A DNA stretch of 64,000 bases from JAEZDP01 sp964430855 (GTDB lineage: Bacteria > Acidobacteriota > Vicinamibacteria > Vicinamibacterales > Vicinamibacteraceae), in the NCBI GenBank assembly GCA_964430855.1, contig CAYSHC010000003.1:31320-95319 (forward strand), in the 5' to 3' direction. A program made the translations under genes and the position numbers. Below, one piece after another: positions 17,651 through 27,426 of this stretch (the stretch's first letter is position 1; the number at the start of each line of letters is the position of its first letter). The notes under the pieces were generated by a model that had not been told where the DNA came from, ran no database searches, and saw only the letters and a program-made list of their open reading frames with translations.

Positions 17651-18264
17651 GCCGCGCCATCGAGGTGCTGCTGTTCGACCTCGGCGGCGTGCTGGTGGAC
17701 TTTGGCGGCGCCGAGGGCCTGGCGGCCCTGCTGCCGGAGCCGCTGCCGCTCGCGGAGGTCGAGGCGCGCTGGCAGCGGTGTCCGCACTCGCTGGCGTTCG
17801 GCAGCGGCACGCTCGACGTGGACGCGTTTGCCGACGCGTTCATGCGTGACTGGGGGATTGGCATCCCGCGCGAGGCGTTCCTCGCGGAGTACCGCGCGTG
17901 GGCGCGCGGGTTCCTGCCGGGCGCGCGCGAGCTGCTCGAGGAGCTGCGTCCGCGCTACCGGCTGGCGGCGCTCAGCAACTCGAACCCGCTGCACTGGGCG
18001 CGGCTCGTCGACGAGTGCGGGCTGGCATCGGCCTTCGAGGTGGCGCTGTCGTCGCACGAGGTCGGCTGGCGGAAGCCGGCGCGCGAGATGTACCAGGCGG
18101 CGCTCGACCGGCTCGGCGTCGCGCCGGGTGCGGTGCTGTTCCTGGACGATGCGCCGGGGAACGTCGCGGCCGCGGCGGCGATGGGAATGCAGGCGGCGGT
18201 GGCGGTGGGCGTGGATGGCGTCCGCCGCGCGCTGGGTCAGTTCGGGGTCAGGTCTCGAAACTGA
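17647..18264 (+). CDS. HAD-superfamily hydrolase ending in a repeat-encoded tail
   Basis: 205 aa. HAD motif I is FDLGGVLVDFGG, with Gly in place of the second Asp as in YihX-type members; motif II is LSNSN, the Lys is in GWRKPAREM and motif IV is FLDDAPGN. It probably dephosphorylates a small metabolite. It is translationally coupled to EboF (ATGA) and may act in the ebo pathway. The last residues, GVRSRN, and the stop codon come from the first copy of the GGGGTCAGGTCTCG repeat (18244-18257), so the original C terminus has probably been replaced or trimmed. Confidence 0.85.
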   Translation: MSRAIEVLLFDLGGVLVDFGGAEGLAALLPEPLPLAEVEARWQRCPHSLAFGSGTLDVDAFADAFMRDWGIGIPREAFLAEYRAWARGFLPGARELLEELRPRYRLAALSNSNPLHWARLVDECGLASAFEVALSSHEVGWRKPAREMYQAALDRLGVAPGAVLFLDDAPGNVAAAAAMGMQAAVAVGVDGVRRALGQFGVRSRN

Positions 18265-18405
18265 CGTCCCTGGGGTCAGGTCTCGATCTGCCGAATCGGG
18301 GGGTCAGGTCTCGCGGATGCTGCGTATCCGCAGCCGCGAGACCTGACCCCCGAGTCGTCGAAATCGAGACCTGACCCCAGACCCCCAGTTTCGAGACCTG
18401 ACCCC
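18244..18405. repeat. REP-type array, three direct and three inverted 14-base cores
   Basis: The core GGGGTCAGGTCTCG starts at 18244, 18272 and 18300. Its exact reverse complement starts at 18337, 18365 and 18392. The step is 28, 28, 37, 28 and 27 bases. The 23-base centre (18314-18336) contains an inverted repeat (GCGGAT/ATCCGC). The outermost flanks (AAACTG after the first core, CAGTTT before the last) are also complementary, so the whole array can fold into one long hairpin. The first core supplies the end of the HAD gene; the esterase gene ends 23 bases past the array. Confidence 0.93.
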
Positions 18406-18428
18406 GGCCCCGCCCCAGCCCACGCCCG

Positions 18429-19703
18429 TCACACGTGCGCGCGCAGCCAGGCCCACGCCTCGGCCTGCATCTGCTCGTTGAACTGGTGGGGGCTGTCGTA
18501 CAGGCGCGTGCGGCAGTGGTCGGGGACACCAGCTTTCGCATAGCACCGCCGCAGCGTCTCGAAGCTCGCGTCCATCCCCTCGCGCGCGAACAGGCCGTCC
18601 TTCGAGCCGCTGATCACCAGCAGGTGTCGCGGCACCGCGAGCGACGCGACGTCCGGGTAGTCGAGGTGCCTGTACAGCCCGGGCACCAGCTTCGTGTGCC
18701 CGATCGTGTTCCGGATGTGCCGCCGGAGCTGCGACGGGAACGACGTCATCCAGCAGACCGCGACCCCCGCCTTGATTCGCTCGTCGAGCGCGGTCAGATG
18801 CACGGTGCGCAGGCCGCCGACCGACAGCCCCACGCAGCCAATCCGGGTCGCGTCGACGTCGGGACGGCTGCACAGGTAGTCGACGGTCCGGATGTCGTCC
18901 CAGCACAGCACGCCCGCCCACGTGAAGCCGGCGGCAAAGATCGTGCGGCCGACGAGCTGCTCCGCCTGGCCCGCGCGCGCGTTGAACGCGTTGACCCGTT
19001 CGACGGCCAGCGTCGCCGGACGCTCCCGCCAGTCGGCCGGGTCGTCGTCGAGCAGCATGCGGCGCTCGCCCCAGTAGAACATGTCGATCACCGCGACGAT
19101 GTAGCCCTGGCGCACCAGTTCCTCGGCGATGCTGCGACCGCCATAGTAGCGGGCGCGGTAGTCGGTCAGCACCGGATGCTCGCCGTCGATGGCGACGATC
19201 TTCTCCTTGCCCCACAGGTAGAACCCGCCGTGGTCGTGCAGCGCGACGATGGCCGGCGCCTTCCCGGCGAGGCCCTTCGGCACGAGGACGAACGCGGGGA
19301 CGCGCACGTCCGGTGCCGTGTTGAACCACACACGTTCGCGCACGTAGTCGCCGCAGTCCACCCGCTCGACGACCTCCGCCGCGGGGTCGCACGGCTCGGG
19401 CGCGTAGTGCAGCAGCTCGAGCACCTTCCCCTTCGCGACCGCGCGCCACTCCTCGAGCGACGTGAAGCGATCCTGAAGGAACGAGAGCGGAAACGGGCTC
19501 GCGAGGGCCTGCCGCTCGATGAACGGCCACAGCGACCCGACGTCGGACGCGCGCCCCTGCGCGGCAGGCGCCTGGGCCGCCCCGGCGCCGCCCGCCTGCA
19601 GCGACTCGTAGAGCAGCGGGGCCACACCCGTGGCCGCTGCCGCCTGGAGGAACTGACGTCGCGTCCGGTCGCTCCGGCGCGGGGCTGGTCTCTGGCTGTG
19701 CAT
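18429..19703 (-). CDS. Tat-exported alpha/beta hydrolase (acetyl esterase-like)
   Basis: 424 aa. The N terminus carries a twin-arginine signal (RRQFLQAAAATGVAP). The hydrolase core has AIVALHDHGG (oxyanion region), the nucleophile elbow GLSVGG, Asp in VISGSKDGLF and His near DSPHQFNEQM, completing a Ser-Asp-His triad. It resembles the acetyl xylan esterase/dienelactone hydrolase group found in polysaccharide-degrading Acidobacteriota and Planctomycetes; the substrate is unknown. The start at 19701-19703 puts the signal at the N terminus. It is divergent from the PAS/GAF kinase, with fewer than 60 bases between starts. Confidence 0.83.
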   Translation of the reverse strand: MHSQRPAPRRSDRTRRQFLQAAAATGVAPLLYESLQAGGAGAAQAPAAQGRASDVGSLWPFIERQALASPFPLSFLQDRFTSLEEWRAVAKGKVLELLHYAPEPCDPAAEVVERVDCGDYVRERVWFNTAPDVRVPAFVLVPKGLAGKAPAIVALHDHGGFYLWGKEKIVAIDGEHPVLTDYRARYYGGRSIAEELVRQGYIVAVIDMFYWGERRMLLDDDPADWRERPATLAVERVNAFNARAGQAEQLVGRTIFAAGFTWAGVLCWDDIRTVDYLCSRPDVDATRIGCVGLSVGGLRTVHLTALDERIKAGVAVCWMTSFPSQLRRHIRNTIGHTKLVPGLYRHLDYPDVASLAVPRHLLVISGSKDGLFAREGMDASFETLRRCYAKAGVPDHCRTRLYDSPHQFNEQMQAEAWAWLRAHV

Positions 19704-19739
19704 ACGTCGCGCACGATACCGCACCTGCGCCTGCCGGAG

Positions 19740-19745
19740 TATGCT
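19740..19745 (+). promoter_or_regulatory. Candidate -10 element (TATGCT) for the PAS/GAF hybrid kinase
   Basis: TATGCT lies 10 bases before the GTG at 19756. The ATG inside it is an obvious start codon by eye, but the same hexamer precedes two other genes (49296 and 58093) where the start is clearly downstream. No -35 box is seen. Confidence 0.35.
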
Positions 19746-19755
19746 TCCCGACATC

Positions 19756-22700
19756 GTGCAACGTGTACCGGTCCCCCCGTCCGCACCCGGCATCCGCCCG
19801 GCGTCCCCGGGTGGGGCAGCGTCGAGGCCGCCGGCGGCGCCTGCGCCGGGGCTGCCTGCGCCGGGCGTACGCGCACGTGCGACCCCGCGTGCCACCGACG
19901 ATGCGCCGGTCAGCGAGGAGCGGCTGCGCCTGGCGACCACCGCGGCCGACATCGGCACCTGGGACGTGGACCCCGTGTCGGGCAGCCTGTACTGCGACGG
20001 CACCACCCGGCGGCATCTCGGCGTTGCACCGAACGCGCGGCTCGACACGTACGACGACTTCCTGGAGACGCTGCACCCGGATGACAGGGCACGCGTCGAT
20101 GCCGCGGTCAAGGCCGCGCTCGCGCCTGACGGCCCGGCGTACGACGTCACCTACCGGACGGTCGGGTACGACGGCGTCGAACGTCACATCGCCGCGCGAG
20201 GACGCGCCGTCCTGAACGACCAGGGCGTCGTCACCAGGTTCGTCGGCACGACGATCGACGTCACCAACGAGCGCGCCGCGGCCGAGAGCCTGCGCTTCCT
20301 CGACGCGCTGTCGGTGGCGTCGCAGGCCGCGGTGACGGCCGCCGACGTGATCGCGATCACGACGCAGCGCCTCGGCGAGTACCTTGGCGTGACCCGCTGT
20401 GCCTACGCCGACCTCGACGCGGACGGCACCTTCGTCATCCGGCAGGACTGGTCCACGAGGCCGTCGTCGGTGGGCGACGTGCACCGCCTCGACGCCTACG
20501 GGCCCGACGCGGCCTCGCAGTTGCGCGCGGGCCGGGCCCTCGTGCTGTGCGACGTCGAGGCCGAGGTCGCGACCCACGTCGCGCGCGAGGCGTTCCGCGC
20601 GGCTGGCGTCGGCGCGATCATCTGCTGCCCGCTGATGAAGGGGGGGCAGCTGCACGCCCTGGTGATCGTCCACACCGACGGGCCGCGCGCCTGGACCGCC
20701 GCGGAGGTCACGCTCGTGAAGGCCGTCACCGAGCGGTCGGCCAGCCATATCGAGCGGGCGCGCGTCGAGGCCTCGCTGCGCGAGAGCGAGGAGCGCTACC
20801 GCGTCATCGGCGACGCCGCCAACGACGCCATCTGGGACTGGGATCTCGCGGCCGGCACGATCACCTGGAACCACGGCCTCGCCACGGCCTTCGGCCACCG
20901 CGACATCGGCAGCGTGACCAACATGCGCTGGTGGCTCGACTGCATCCATCCCGACGACCGCCAGCGGGCGTACGAGAACCTCCAGTCGGCCCTGACGCGC
21001 GGCGACAGCGCCTGGCGCACCGAGTACCGGTTCAGGCGTGCCGACGGGCAGTACGCCACCGTGCTCGACCGGGGGCGCGTGCTCCGCCATCCCGACGGCA
21101 CCGCCTACCGCATGGTGGGCTCGATCCAGGACCTCACCGAACGCAACCGCGCCGACGCGCTGCGGCGCGAGAGCGAAGCGTTCATGCGGCAGCTGATCGA
21201 GCACAGCCCCGACTGCATCACCGTGCTCGACCGCGAGGCGCGCGTGCAGTCGATGAACGCCGTCGGCATGCGGCAGTTCGCCATCGACGACTTCGAGACG
21301 GTGCGCGGCCGGGACTGGCGCACGTTCTGGAGCGGCGAGGACCGGGTGACGGCCGCCAGGGTCTTCGCCGAGGTGCTCGAGGGGCGCAGCGCCCGCTTCG
21401 AGGGCTACTGCCCGACGCAGACGGGTGAGCCGCGGTGGTGGAACGTCGTGGCGACGCCGCTCGGCAGCGGGGCGGAGGTGCAGCGCGTGCTGGCCGTGTC
21501 GCGCGACGTCACCGAGTCGCATCGCGCCGGGCTCGGGGCGCGGTTCCTCGCCGACGCCAGCGCCACCCTGCACGATCTGGGCGACTCGGAGCGCGCGCTC
21601 GACCGCATCGCGCACATCGCCGTCGAGTCGTTCGCCGACAGGTGCGTCATCGACGTGACCGACGGTCCGGAGCACCGGCGCATCGACGTCCGGGCCGACA
21701 GGGCAGGGCGAACCGCCGCCGCCCGGGATGCCGACGAATATTGCCTCGAGCGCGTGAAGCGGACGGGCGACGCCGAGGTGGTGGGCAACGTCGCCGCCGC
21801 GCTGGACCAGGCCGACGCGGACGCGAGCGTCCCGCTGCGCAGGCTCCGCGACCTCGGCGTCCGATCGTACCTGGCCGTCCCGCTGGTGGTGCGGGGCGCG
21901 GTGATCGGCGTCATCGCCTTCTACGTCGTCGATTCGGCGCGCAATTTCACGCACGTCGAGCTGGGCGTGGCCAGCGACCTCGCACGGCGCGTGGCGGTGG
22001 CCATCGACAACGCGCGCCTCTACCGCAGCATCCAGGAGTCGGATCAGCGCAAGAGCGAGTTCCTCGCGACGCTCGCCCACGAGCTGCGCAATCCCCTCGC
22101 GCCCATCAGGACCGGGCTCGAGGTGCTCGGCCGCATCGACCCCCGGTCACCCGAGGGCGCGCGCGTGCGCACGGTGATGACGCGCCAGATGGGCCACATG
22201 GTCCGCCTCGTGGACGACCTGCTCGACGTCTCGCGCCTCAGCCGCGGGAAGCTGGAGCTGAAGAAGTGCCGCGTGATGCTCGACACCGTGGTCCGGGATG
22301 CCGTGGACGTGAGCCGTCCGGCCATCGACGCCGCGCGGCATACGCTGACGGTGACGCTGCCGGATGCCCCCGTGCCGCTCTACGGCGATCCCACGCGGCT
22401 GTCGCAGGTGATCTCGAACCTGCTGACCAACGCCGCCAAGTACACGGCCGACGGCGGTGACATCGGGCTGACGGCCACGCTCGAGGACGGTGACGTGGTG
22501 ATAGCCGTCACCGACACGGGCATCGGCCTGTCGGACGAGCAGCTGCCGGTCATCTTCGAGATGTTCGGACAGATTCGCGGGTCCTCCCCACGCTCGGACG
22601 GCGGCCTCGGCATCGGGTTGACGCTGGTCAGGCAGCTGACCGAGATGCACGGCGGCACCGTCTCGGTACGCAGCCAGGGGCCGGGGCGCGGCAGCACGTT

Positions 22701-23196
22701 CGAGGTGCGCCTGCCCGTGCTCGTCGCGCGGCCGGAGCCCGCGCCTGAGGAGGAAGTCGTGACGTCGGGGTCAACGCAGGGGTTGAAGGTGCTTGTGGTC
22801 GACGACAACCGCGACAGCGCCGAGATGCTGGGCATGCTCATCGGCATGCACGGCCACGATGTCCGGACGGCCTTCTCGGGTCCGGACGCGCTGGCACTGG
22901 CCACCGAGTTCGTGCCGGACGTCGTCTTCCTCGACATCGGCCTGCCGGTGATGAGCGGCTACGAGGTGGCGCAGCAGCTGCGCCGGCTCGAGCCGACGCA
23001 GCGCAGCCTGCTGGTGGCCCTCACCGGCTGGGGCGCGCCCGAGCACGTCGCGCGGGCGCGGGCGGCAGGCTTCGACGTCCACATGACCAAGCCCGTCGAC
23101 ACGACGGAAGTGGAGCGCCTCCTGGCCGATCCGGACGCGGCCAGGCGCCCCCCTCCGCCGCCGGACAGCCCGCCGTCCAGCCGCGCCTCCTCGTAG
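19756..23196 (+). CDS. PAS/GAF multi-sensor hybrid histidine kinase
   Basis: 1146 aa from GTG 19756 (1151 from ATG 19741). Domains in order: PAS (about 55-180), GAF (about 185-345), PAS (about 350-470), PAS (about 475-595), a second GAF (about 600-755), HisKA (phosphoacceptor in LAHELRNPLAP, about 770), HATPase (NLLTNAAKYT, GGLGIGLTLV) and a receiver (Asp in DVVFLDIGLPVMSGY). No membrane helices are seen, so it is a cytoplasmic sensor, perhaps of redox, light or small molecules. The GTG is preferred because the upstream ATG lies in a -10-like TATGCT. It is adjacent to no obvious response regulator gene. Confidence 0.87.
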   Translation: MQRVPVPPSAPGIRPASPGGAASRPPAAPAPGLPAPGVRARATPRATDDAPVSEERLRLATTAADIGTWDVDPVSGSLYCDGTTRRHLGVAPNARLDTYDDFLETLHPDDRARVDAAVKAALAPDGPAYDVTYRTVGYDGVERHIAARGRAVLNDQGVVTRFVGTTIDVTNERAAAESLRFLDALSVASQAAVTAADVIAITTQRLGEYLGVTRCAYADLDADGTFVIRQDWSTRPSSVGDVHRLDAYGPDAASQLRAGRALVLCDVEAEVATHVAREAFRAAGVGAIICCPLMKGGQLHALVIVHTDGPRAWTAAEVTLVKAVTERSASHIERARVEASLRESEERYRVIGDAANDAIWDWDLAAGTITWNHGLATAFGHRDIGSVTNMRWWLDCIHPDDRQRAYENLQSALTRGDSAWRTEYRFRRADGQYATVLDRGRVLRHPDGTAYRMVGSIQDLTERNRADALRRESEAFMRQLIEHSPDCITVLDREARVQSMNAVGMRQFAIDDFETVRGRDWRTFWSGEDRVTAARVFAEVLEGRSARFEGYCPTQTGEPRWWNVVATPLGSGAEVQRVLAVSRDVTESHRAGLGARFLADASATLHDLGDSERALDRIAHIAVESFADRCVIDVTDGPEHRRIDVRADRAGRTAAARDADEYCLERVKRTGDAEVVGNVAAALDQADADASVPLRRLRDLGVRSYLAVPLVVRGAVIGVIAFYVVDSARNFTHVELGVASDLARRVAVAIDNARLYRSIQESDQRKSEFLATLAHELRNPLAPIRTGLEVLGRIDPRSPEGARVRTVMTRQMGHMVRLVDDLLDVSRLSRGKLELKKCRVMLDTVVRDAVDVSRPAIDAARHTLTVTLPDAPVPLYGDPTRLSQVISNLLTNAAKYTADGGDIGLTATLEDGDVVIAVTDTGIGLSDEQLPVIFEMFGQIRGSSPRSDGGLGIGLTLVRQLTEMHGGTVSVRSQGPGRGSTFEVRLPVLVARPEPAPEEEVVTSGSTQGLKVLVVDDNRDSAEMLGMLIGMHGHDVRTAFSGPDALALATEFVPDVVFLDIGLPVMSGYEVAQQLRRLEPTQRSLLVALTGWGAPEHVARARAAGFDVHMTKPVDTTEVERLLADPDAARRPPPPPDSPPSSRASS

Positions 23197-23204
23197 CGCG
23201 CGCG

Positions 23205-23732
23205 TCAGCCGTCGAGGTCGCAGCGCTCGCCCGTCGGCTCGACAGCGGACGCCCGCATCCGGCGGATGTCGATCAGCGCGTCTTCCTCCACCTCCACCGT
23301 CGGCGTGACCTCATCGTCCTGGACGCGGGTGGGCGGCCCTTCCGACGCGGACCGCTCGGCCACCTCGACGTCGGTGGCCTTGTCGATCGTGCCCCGCACG
23401 CTCACCTGCTGGCCCACGTGCTGCGCGAGCCCTTCGCCAACGACCATGTACGTGTAGGTGGCCACCTGGCCCCTCGTGGTCCGGTCGGCCGCCGCGCCCA
23501 TCGCCTCCGGGAGCGATGCGAGGACGAAGGTGCCGGGCGCCTCGCCGGCCCGCAGGCAGCCGACGATCGTGGTTTCCTGCGCGGCGGGTGCGGCCGCCGC
23601 CGGCGGCACCTCCTCGGCCGGGATCTCGGTGACGTCGGACCTGTCGCCGCCGCATCCCCAGGCGAGGCTGGCGGAGAGACACAGGGCGGGCATCAGGACG
23701 CGGGATCGGTAGGGGAGACGTGGGATGCTCAT
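23205..23732 (-). CDS. Small exported, probably lipid-anchored protein of unknown function
   Basis: 175 aa. The N terminus is basic, then hydrophobic, ending in SLAWGCGGD, which could be a weak lipobox with Cys about residue 27. Then comes a low-complexity stretch rich in Pro, Ala and Glu. The body (TTIVGCLRAGEAPGTFVLAS, then a VSVRGTIDKA block) looks like a beta-rich OB-like fold. I do not recognise the family. It is convergent with the PAS/GAF kinase and divergent from the sulfatase. Confidence 0.65.
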   Translation of the reverse strand: MSIPRLPYRSRVLMPALCLSASLAWGCGGDRSDVTEIPAEEVPPAAAAPAAQETTIVGCLRAGEAPGTFVLASLPEAMGAAADRTTRGQVATYTYMVVGEGLAQHVGQQVSVRGTIDKATDVEVAERSASEGPPTRVQDDEVTPTVEVEEDALIDIRRMRASAVEPTGERCDLDG

Positions 23733-23874
23733 GGGCCCGGGACGTGCACAACACGGGCCACCGTCGCCGCGGTGTCGCGCGGGCGGTGACGCGGTGCACA
23801 CGACATCGGGCCGGACAGCATCGACACCGGATGCCCCACTGTGGGCAGCGCGACGCGCTCATCCACCTGCGCGC

Positions 23875-23880
23875 TAGACT
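23875..23880 (+). promoter_or_regulatory. Candidate -10 element (TAGACT) for the sulfatase gene
   Basis: TAGACT lies 5 bases before the ATG at 23886. It matches the TAnnnT pattern and would give a leaderless or nearly leaderless transcript. Confidence 0.33.
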
Positions 23881-23885
23881 TGCGC

Positions 23886-25289
<1,404 letters not shown>

Positions 25290-25291
25290 GC

Positions 25292-26191
25292 TCAAGGCCG
25301 GGTCTGCGGTGGCTGCGCGGTCACCAGCCACTCGCCCGAGACGATCAGCGCAATCGCGAGGGCGCTCGGCGCCGGCAGGCGTCCCTCCGTCGCCAGCGAG
25401 GCGCCGACAGCGACGAGCGCCTGCACGGGTGCCTGCGCCGACAGCACCCACAGCGGCACGCGCGTGAGCGCCGCAAAGCGCGACAGGAACAGCCCGATCA
25501 GGACCAGGCCGCTCAGTGCTGCGAGGGCCAGCGTCCCCGGCGCCGGGATCGCGTTGATGCCGCGTGCGCCGAGCGTGCCCGCGCCGGCGGCCAGCACGAC
25601 GAAGCCGGCGGTGTTGGTCAGGTGCCGCCAGTAGGTGAGCGCCAGCGCTCCACGGACCCCGCGTGCCCGCGTGAGGGGCGTCGCGCACAGGTACGCCACG
25701 AGGGACGCGACGATGTAGGCCGCCGCCAGGAGCAGGCCGTCGGCTCCGATGGCGCCCGTCCAGGTCAGGATGAGGCCGCCGCCAAGCGCGAGGGCCGCGC
25801 CGGCGAGTGCGCGGCGCGTCCACGGCTCGCCGAGGACGAGGAGCGCTACGGGAGCCTGCACGAGCCAGTCGAGGCGCGTGAGGAAGACATACTCGGCCAC
25901 GCGCGCGCTCTCGACGAGGCCGTGGTAGTAGCTGACGCCGGCAGCCAGGAAGCCCGCCAGGCTGCCGAGCACGAGCCATCGATTGGCCGGGGCCGCGAAG
26001 GCACGCGTTTCCGCAAGCAACGGCAGCGCGATGCGGCGGGAGAGGAGCGTCGCGGCGAGCAGCAGCGCGCCGCAGGTGTAGACCAGCGCCGTGCCGGGGA
26101 GCAGCCCTGTCCTCGCGATGACGCCGGCGACGATGAACGGCGACAGCCCGGCGAGGACGTGCGACAGGAAGCCGAGCGTCAGTCCTGGCAC
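25292..26191 (-). CDS. EamA/DMT-type membrane transporter
   Basis: 299 aa with about ten hydrophobic segments spread along the length, in two halves typical of the drug/metabolite transporter fold. Examples are LGFLSHVLAGLSPFIVAGVI at the start and a second helix repeat in the later half. It probably exports or imports a small metabolite. The start is GTG at 26189-26191, which overlaps the end of the LLM oxidoreductase by 13 bases, so the two are co-transcribed. Confidence 0.75.
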   Translation of the reverse strand: MPGLTLGFLSHVLAGLSPFIVAGVIARTGLLPGTALVYTCGALLLAATLLSRRIALPLLAETRAFAAPANRWLVLGSLAGFLAAGVSYYHGLVESARVAEYVFLTRLDWLVQAPVALLVLGEPWTRRALAGAALALGGGLILTWTGAIGADGLLLAAAYIVASLVAYLCATPLTRARGVRGALALTYWRHLTNTAGFVVLAAGAGTLGARGINAIPAPGTLALAALSGLVLIGLFLSRFAALTRVPLWVLSAQAPVQALVAVGASLATEGRLPAPSALAIALIVSGEWLVTAQPPQTRP

Positions 26192-27231
26192 GCTCCGGCC
26201 CTCGTGGCCTTGCGGACGGCGGGGGCGACGACGGTGCCGAAGAGCTCGATCGACCGCATCACCTCGGCGTGCGGCAGCGTGCCGACCGTCATCTGCATCA
26301 GGAAACGCTGGAAGCCGAACAGCTCGTGGAGGAAGAGCAGCTTGTCGATGACCTGCTGCGGGCTGCCGACAAACAGCGCCCCCCTCGGATCGCGCTCGCG
26401 CTCGTAGTGCTCGCGTGTGGGCGGCGGCCACCCGCGCTCCCGGCCGATGCGGCCCATCGTGTCGAAGTGCGCGGGCCAGGCGGTGTCGGCGGCTGCCTGC
26501 GATGTGTCGGCGAGGAAGCCGTGGGCGCTGATGCCGACGGCAGTGGCGGCCGGGTTCGTGTGTCCGGCCTCCGCGGCCGTCCGCCTGTACAGGTCGACGA
26601 GCGGCACGAAGCGCTCGGGCATGCCGCCGATGATCGCCACCGCCAGCGGCAGGCCGAGCGCGCCGGCGCGGACGACCGAGGCGGGTGTGCCGCCGACGGC
26701 GATCCACACCGGCAGCGGCTGCTGGATCGGGCGCGGATAGACCCCGCGGCCATCGATGGGCGGCCGGTGGCGTCCCGACCACCTGATGATCTCGTCCTCC
26801 CGCAGGCGCAGCAGCAGGTCCAGCTTCTCGGCGAAGAGGACGTCGTAGTCGCGCAGGTCGTAGCCGAACAGCGGGAACGACTCGATGAACGAGCCGCGGC
26901 CCGCCATGATCTCGGCGCGGCCGTGCGAGAGCAGGTCGAGCGTCGCGAAGGCCTGGAACACGCGCACCGGGTCGTCCGACGAGAGCACCGACACCGCGCT
27001 CGTGAGGCGGATGCGTCTGGTGCGTGCCGCGGCGGCGGCCAGGACGACGGCCGGCGCGGAGACGAGGTAGTCGCGGCGATGGTGTTCGCCGAGGCCGAAG
27101 AATTCGAGGCCGAGCTGGTCGGCCAGCTCGATCTCTTCGAGCAGGTCGTCGAGGCGCTGGCGCGCCGACACGGCAGGGGCTCCACCACCGGGAGCTGTCA
27201 GTTCACCGAAGGAAAAGAGGCCGAGTTCCAT
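26179..27231 (-). CDS. LLM-class flavin-dependent oxidoreductase
   Basis: 350 aa. It has the luciferase-like TIM barrel: MELGLFSFGEL at the start, EFFGLGEHHRRDY, RIRLTSAVSVLSSDDPVRV, and MAGRGSFIESFPLFG. These fit the flavin (FMN)-dependent bacterial luciferase-like monooxygenases. The substrate is unknown; partners give reduced flavin. The ATG at 27231 is chosen because the family starts at this motif; two in-frame ATGs upstream (to 27252) are possible. It is co-transcribed with the EamA transporter (13-base overlap). Confidence 0.85.
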   Translation of the reverse strand: MELGLFSFGELTAPGGGAPAVSARQRLDDLLEEIELADQLGLEFFGLGEHHRRDYLVSAPAVVLAAAAARTRRIRLTSAVSVLSSDDPVRVFQAFATLDLLSHGRAEIMAGRGSFIESFPLFGYDLRDYDVLFAEKLDLLLRLREDEIIRWSGRHRPPIDGRGVYPRPIQQPLPVWIAVGGTPASVVRAGALGLPLAVAIIGGMPERFVPLVDLYRRTAAEAGHTNPAATAVGISAHGFLADTSQAAADTAWPAHFDTMGRIGRERGWPPPTREHYERERDPRGALFVGSPQQVIDKLLFLHELFGFQRFLMQMTVGTLPHAEVMRSIELFGTVVAPAVRKATRAGACQD

Positions 27232-27331
27232 CAGCAGCGTCCGACGCATCATGCCACGCCGTTGCTGGCCTGGCGACGGAACGCGGGCGAGGTGGGGGTG
27301 AGAATCGTGCGCCGGGACGTCGACGCACGAC

Positions 27332-27358
27332 GGGCGGGCCGACGGAGCCGGCCCGCCC
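27332..27358 (-). terminator. GC-rich stem-loop after the first small secreted gene
   Basis: A perfect 10-bp stem (GGGCGGGCCG / CGGCCCGCCC) with a 7-base loop lies about 70 bases past the stop of the gene at 27427-27789 (minus strand). There is no U-tract. Confidence 0.4.
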
Positions 27359-27426
27359 GGGTACTGGCGGCGGATGATGGCCAGGTATGAAACGGGCCGC
27401 CAGAAGTGCCGCCAGGCGACTGTCGC

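Noticed and set aside
18244..18405. Regularly spaced repeats resembling a small CRISPR array
   Set aside because: The core is only 14 bases with about 14-base spacers, the second half is inverted, and no cas genes are present. The plan matches RAYT/REP repeats.
19741..19743. ATG start for the PAS/GAF kinase
   Set aside because: It lies inside TATGCT, a hexamer seen as a -10-like element before other genes, and GGAG is only one base away. GTG at 19756 is preferred, though not proven.
18304..22080. A very long open frame on the minus strand antisense to the kinase and esterase region
   Set aside because: Its translation is Arg/Ala/Pro/Gly-rich low-complexity text with no domain, a typical shadow of high-GC genes. 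The esterase and PAS/GAF kinase in other frames carry clear motifs.
26192..26782. Upstream extension of the EamA transporter frame
   Set aside because: The added residues run antiparallel to nothing real but lie over the LLM oxidoreductase coding sequence in another frame and are low-complexity; hydrophobic helices start only after the GTG at 26191.
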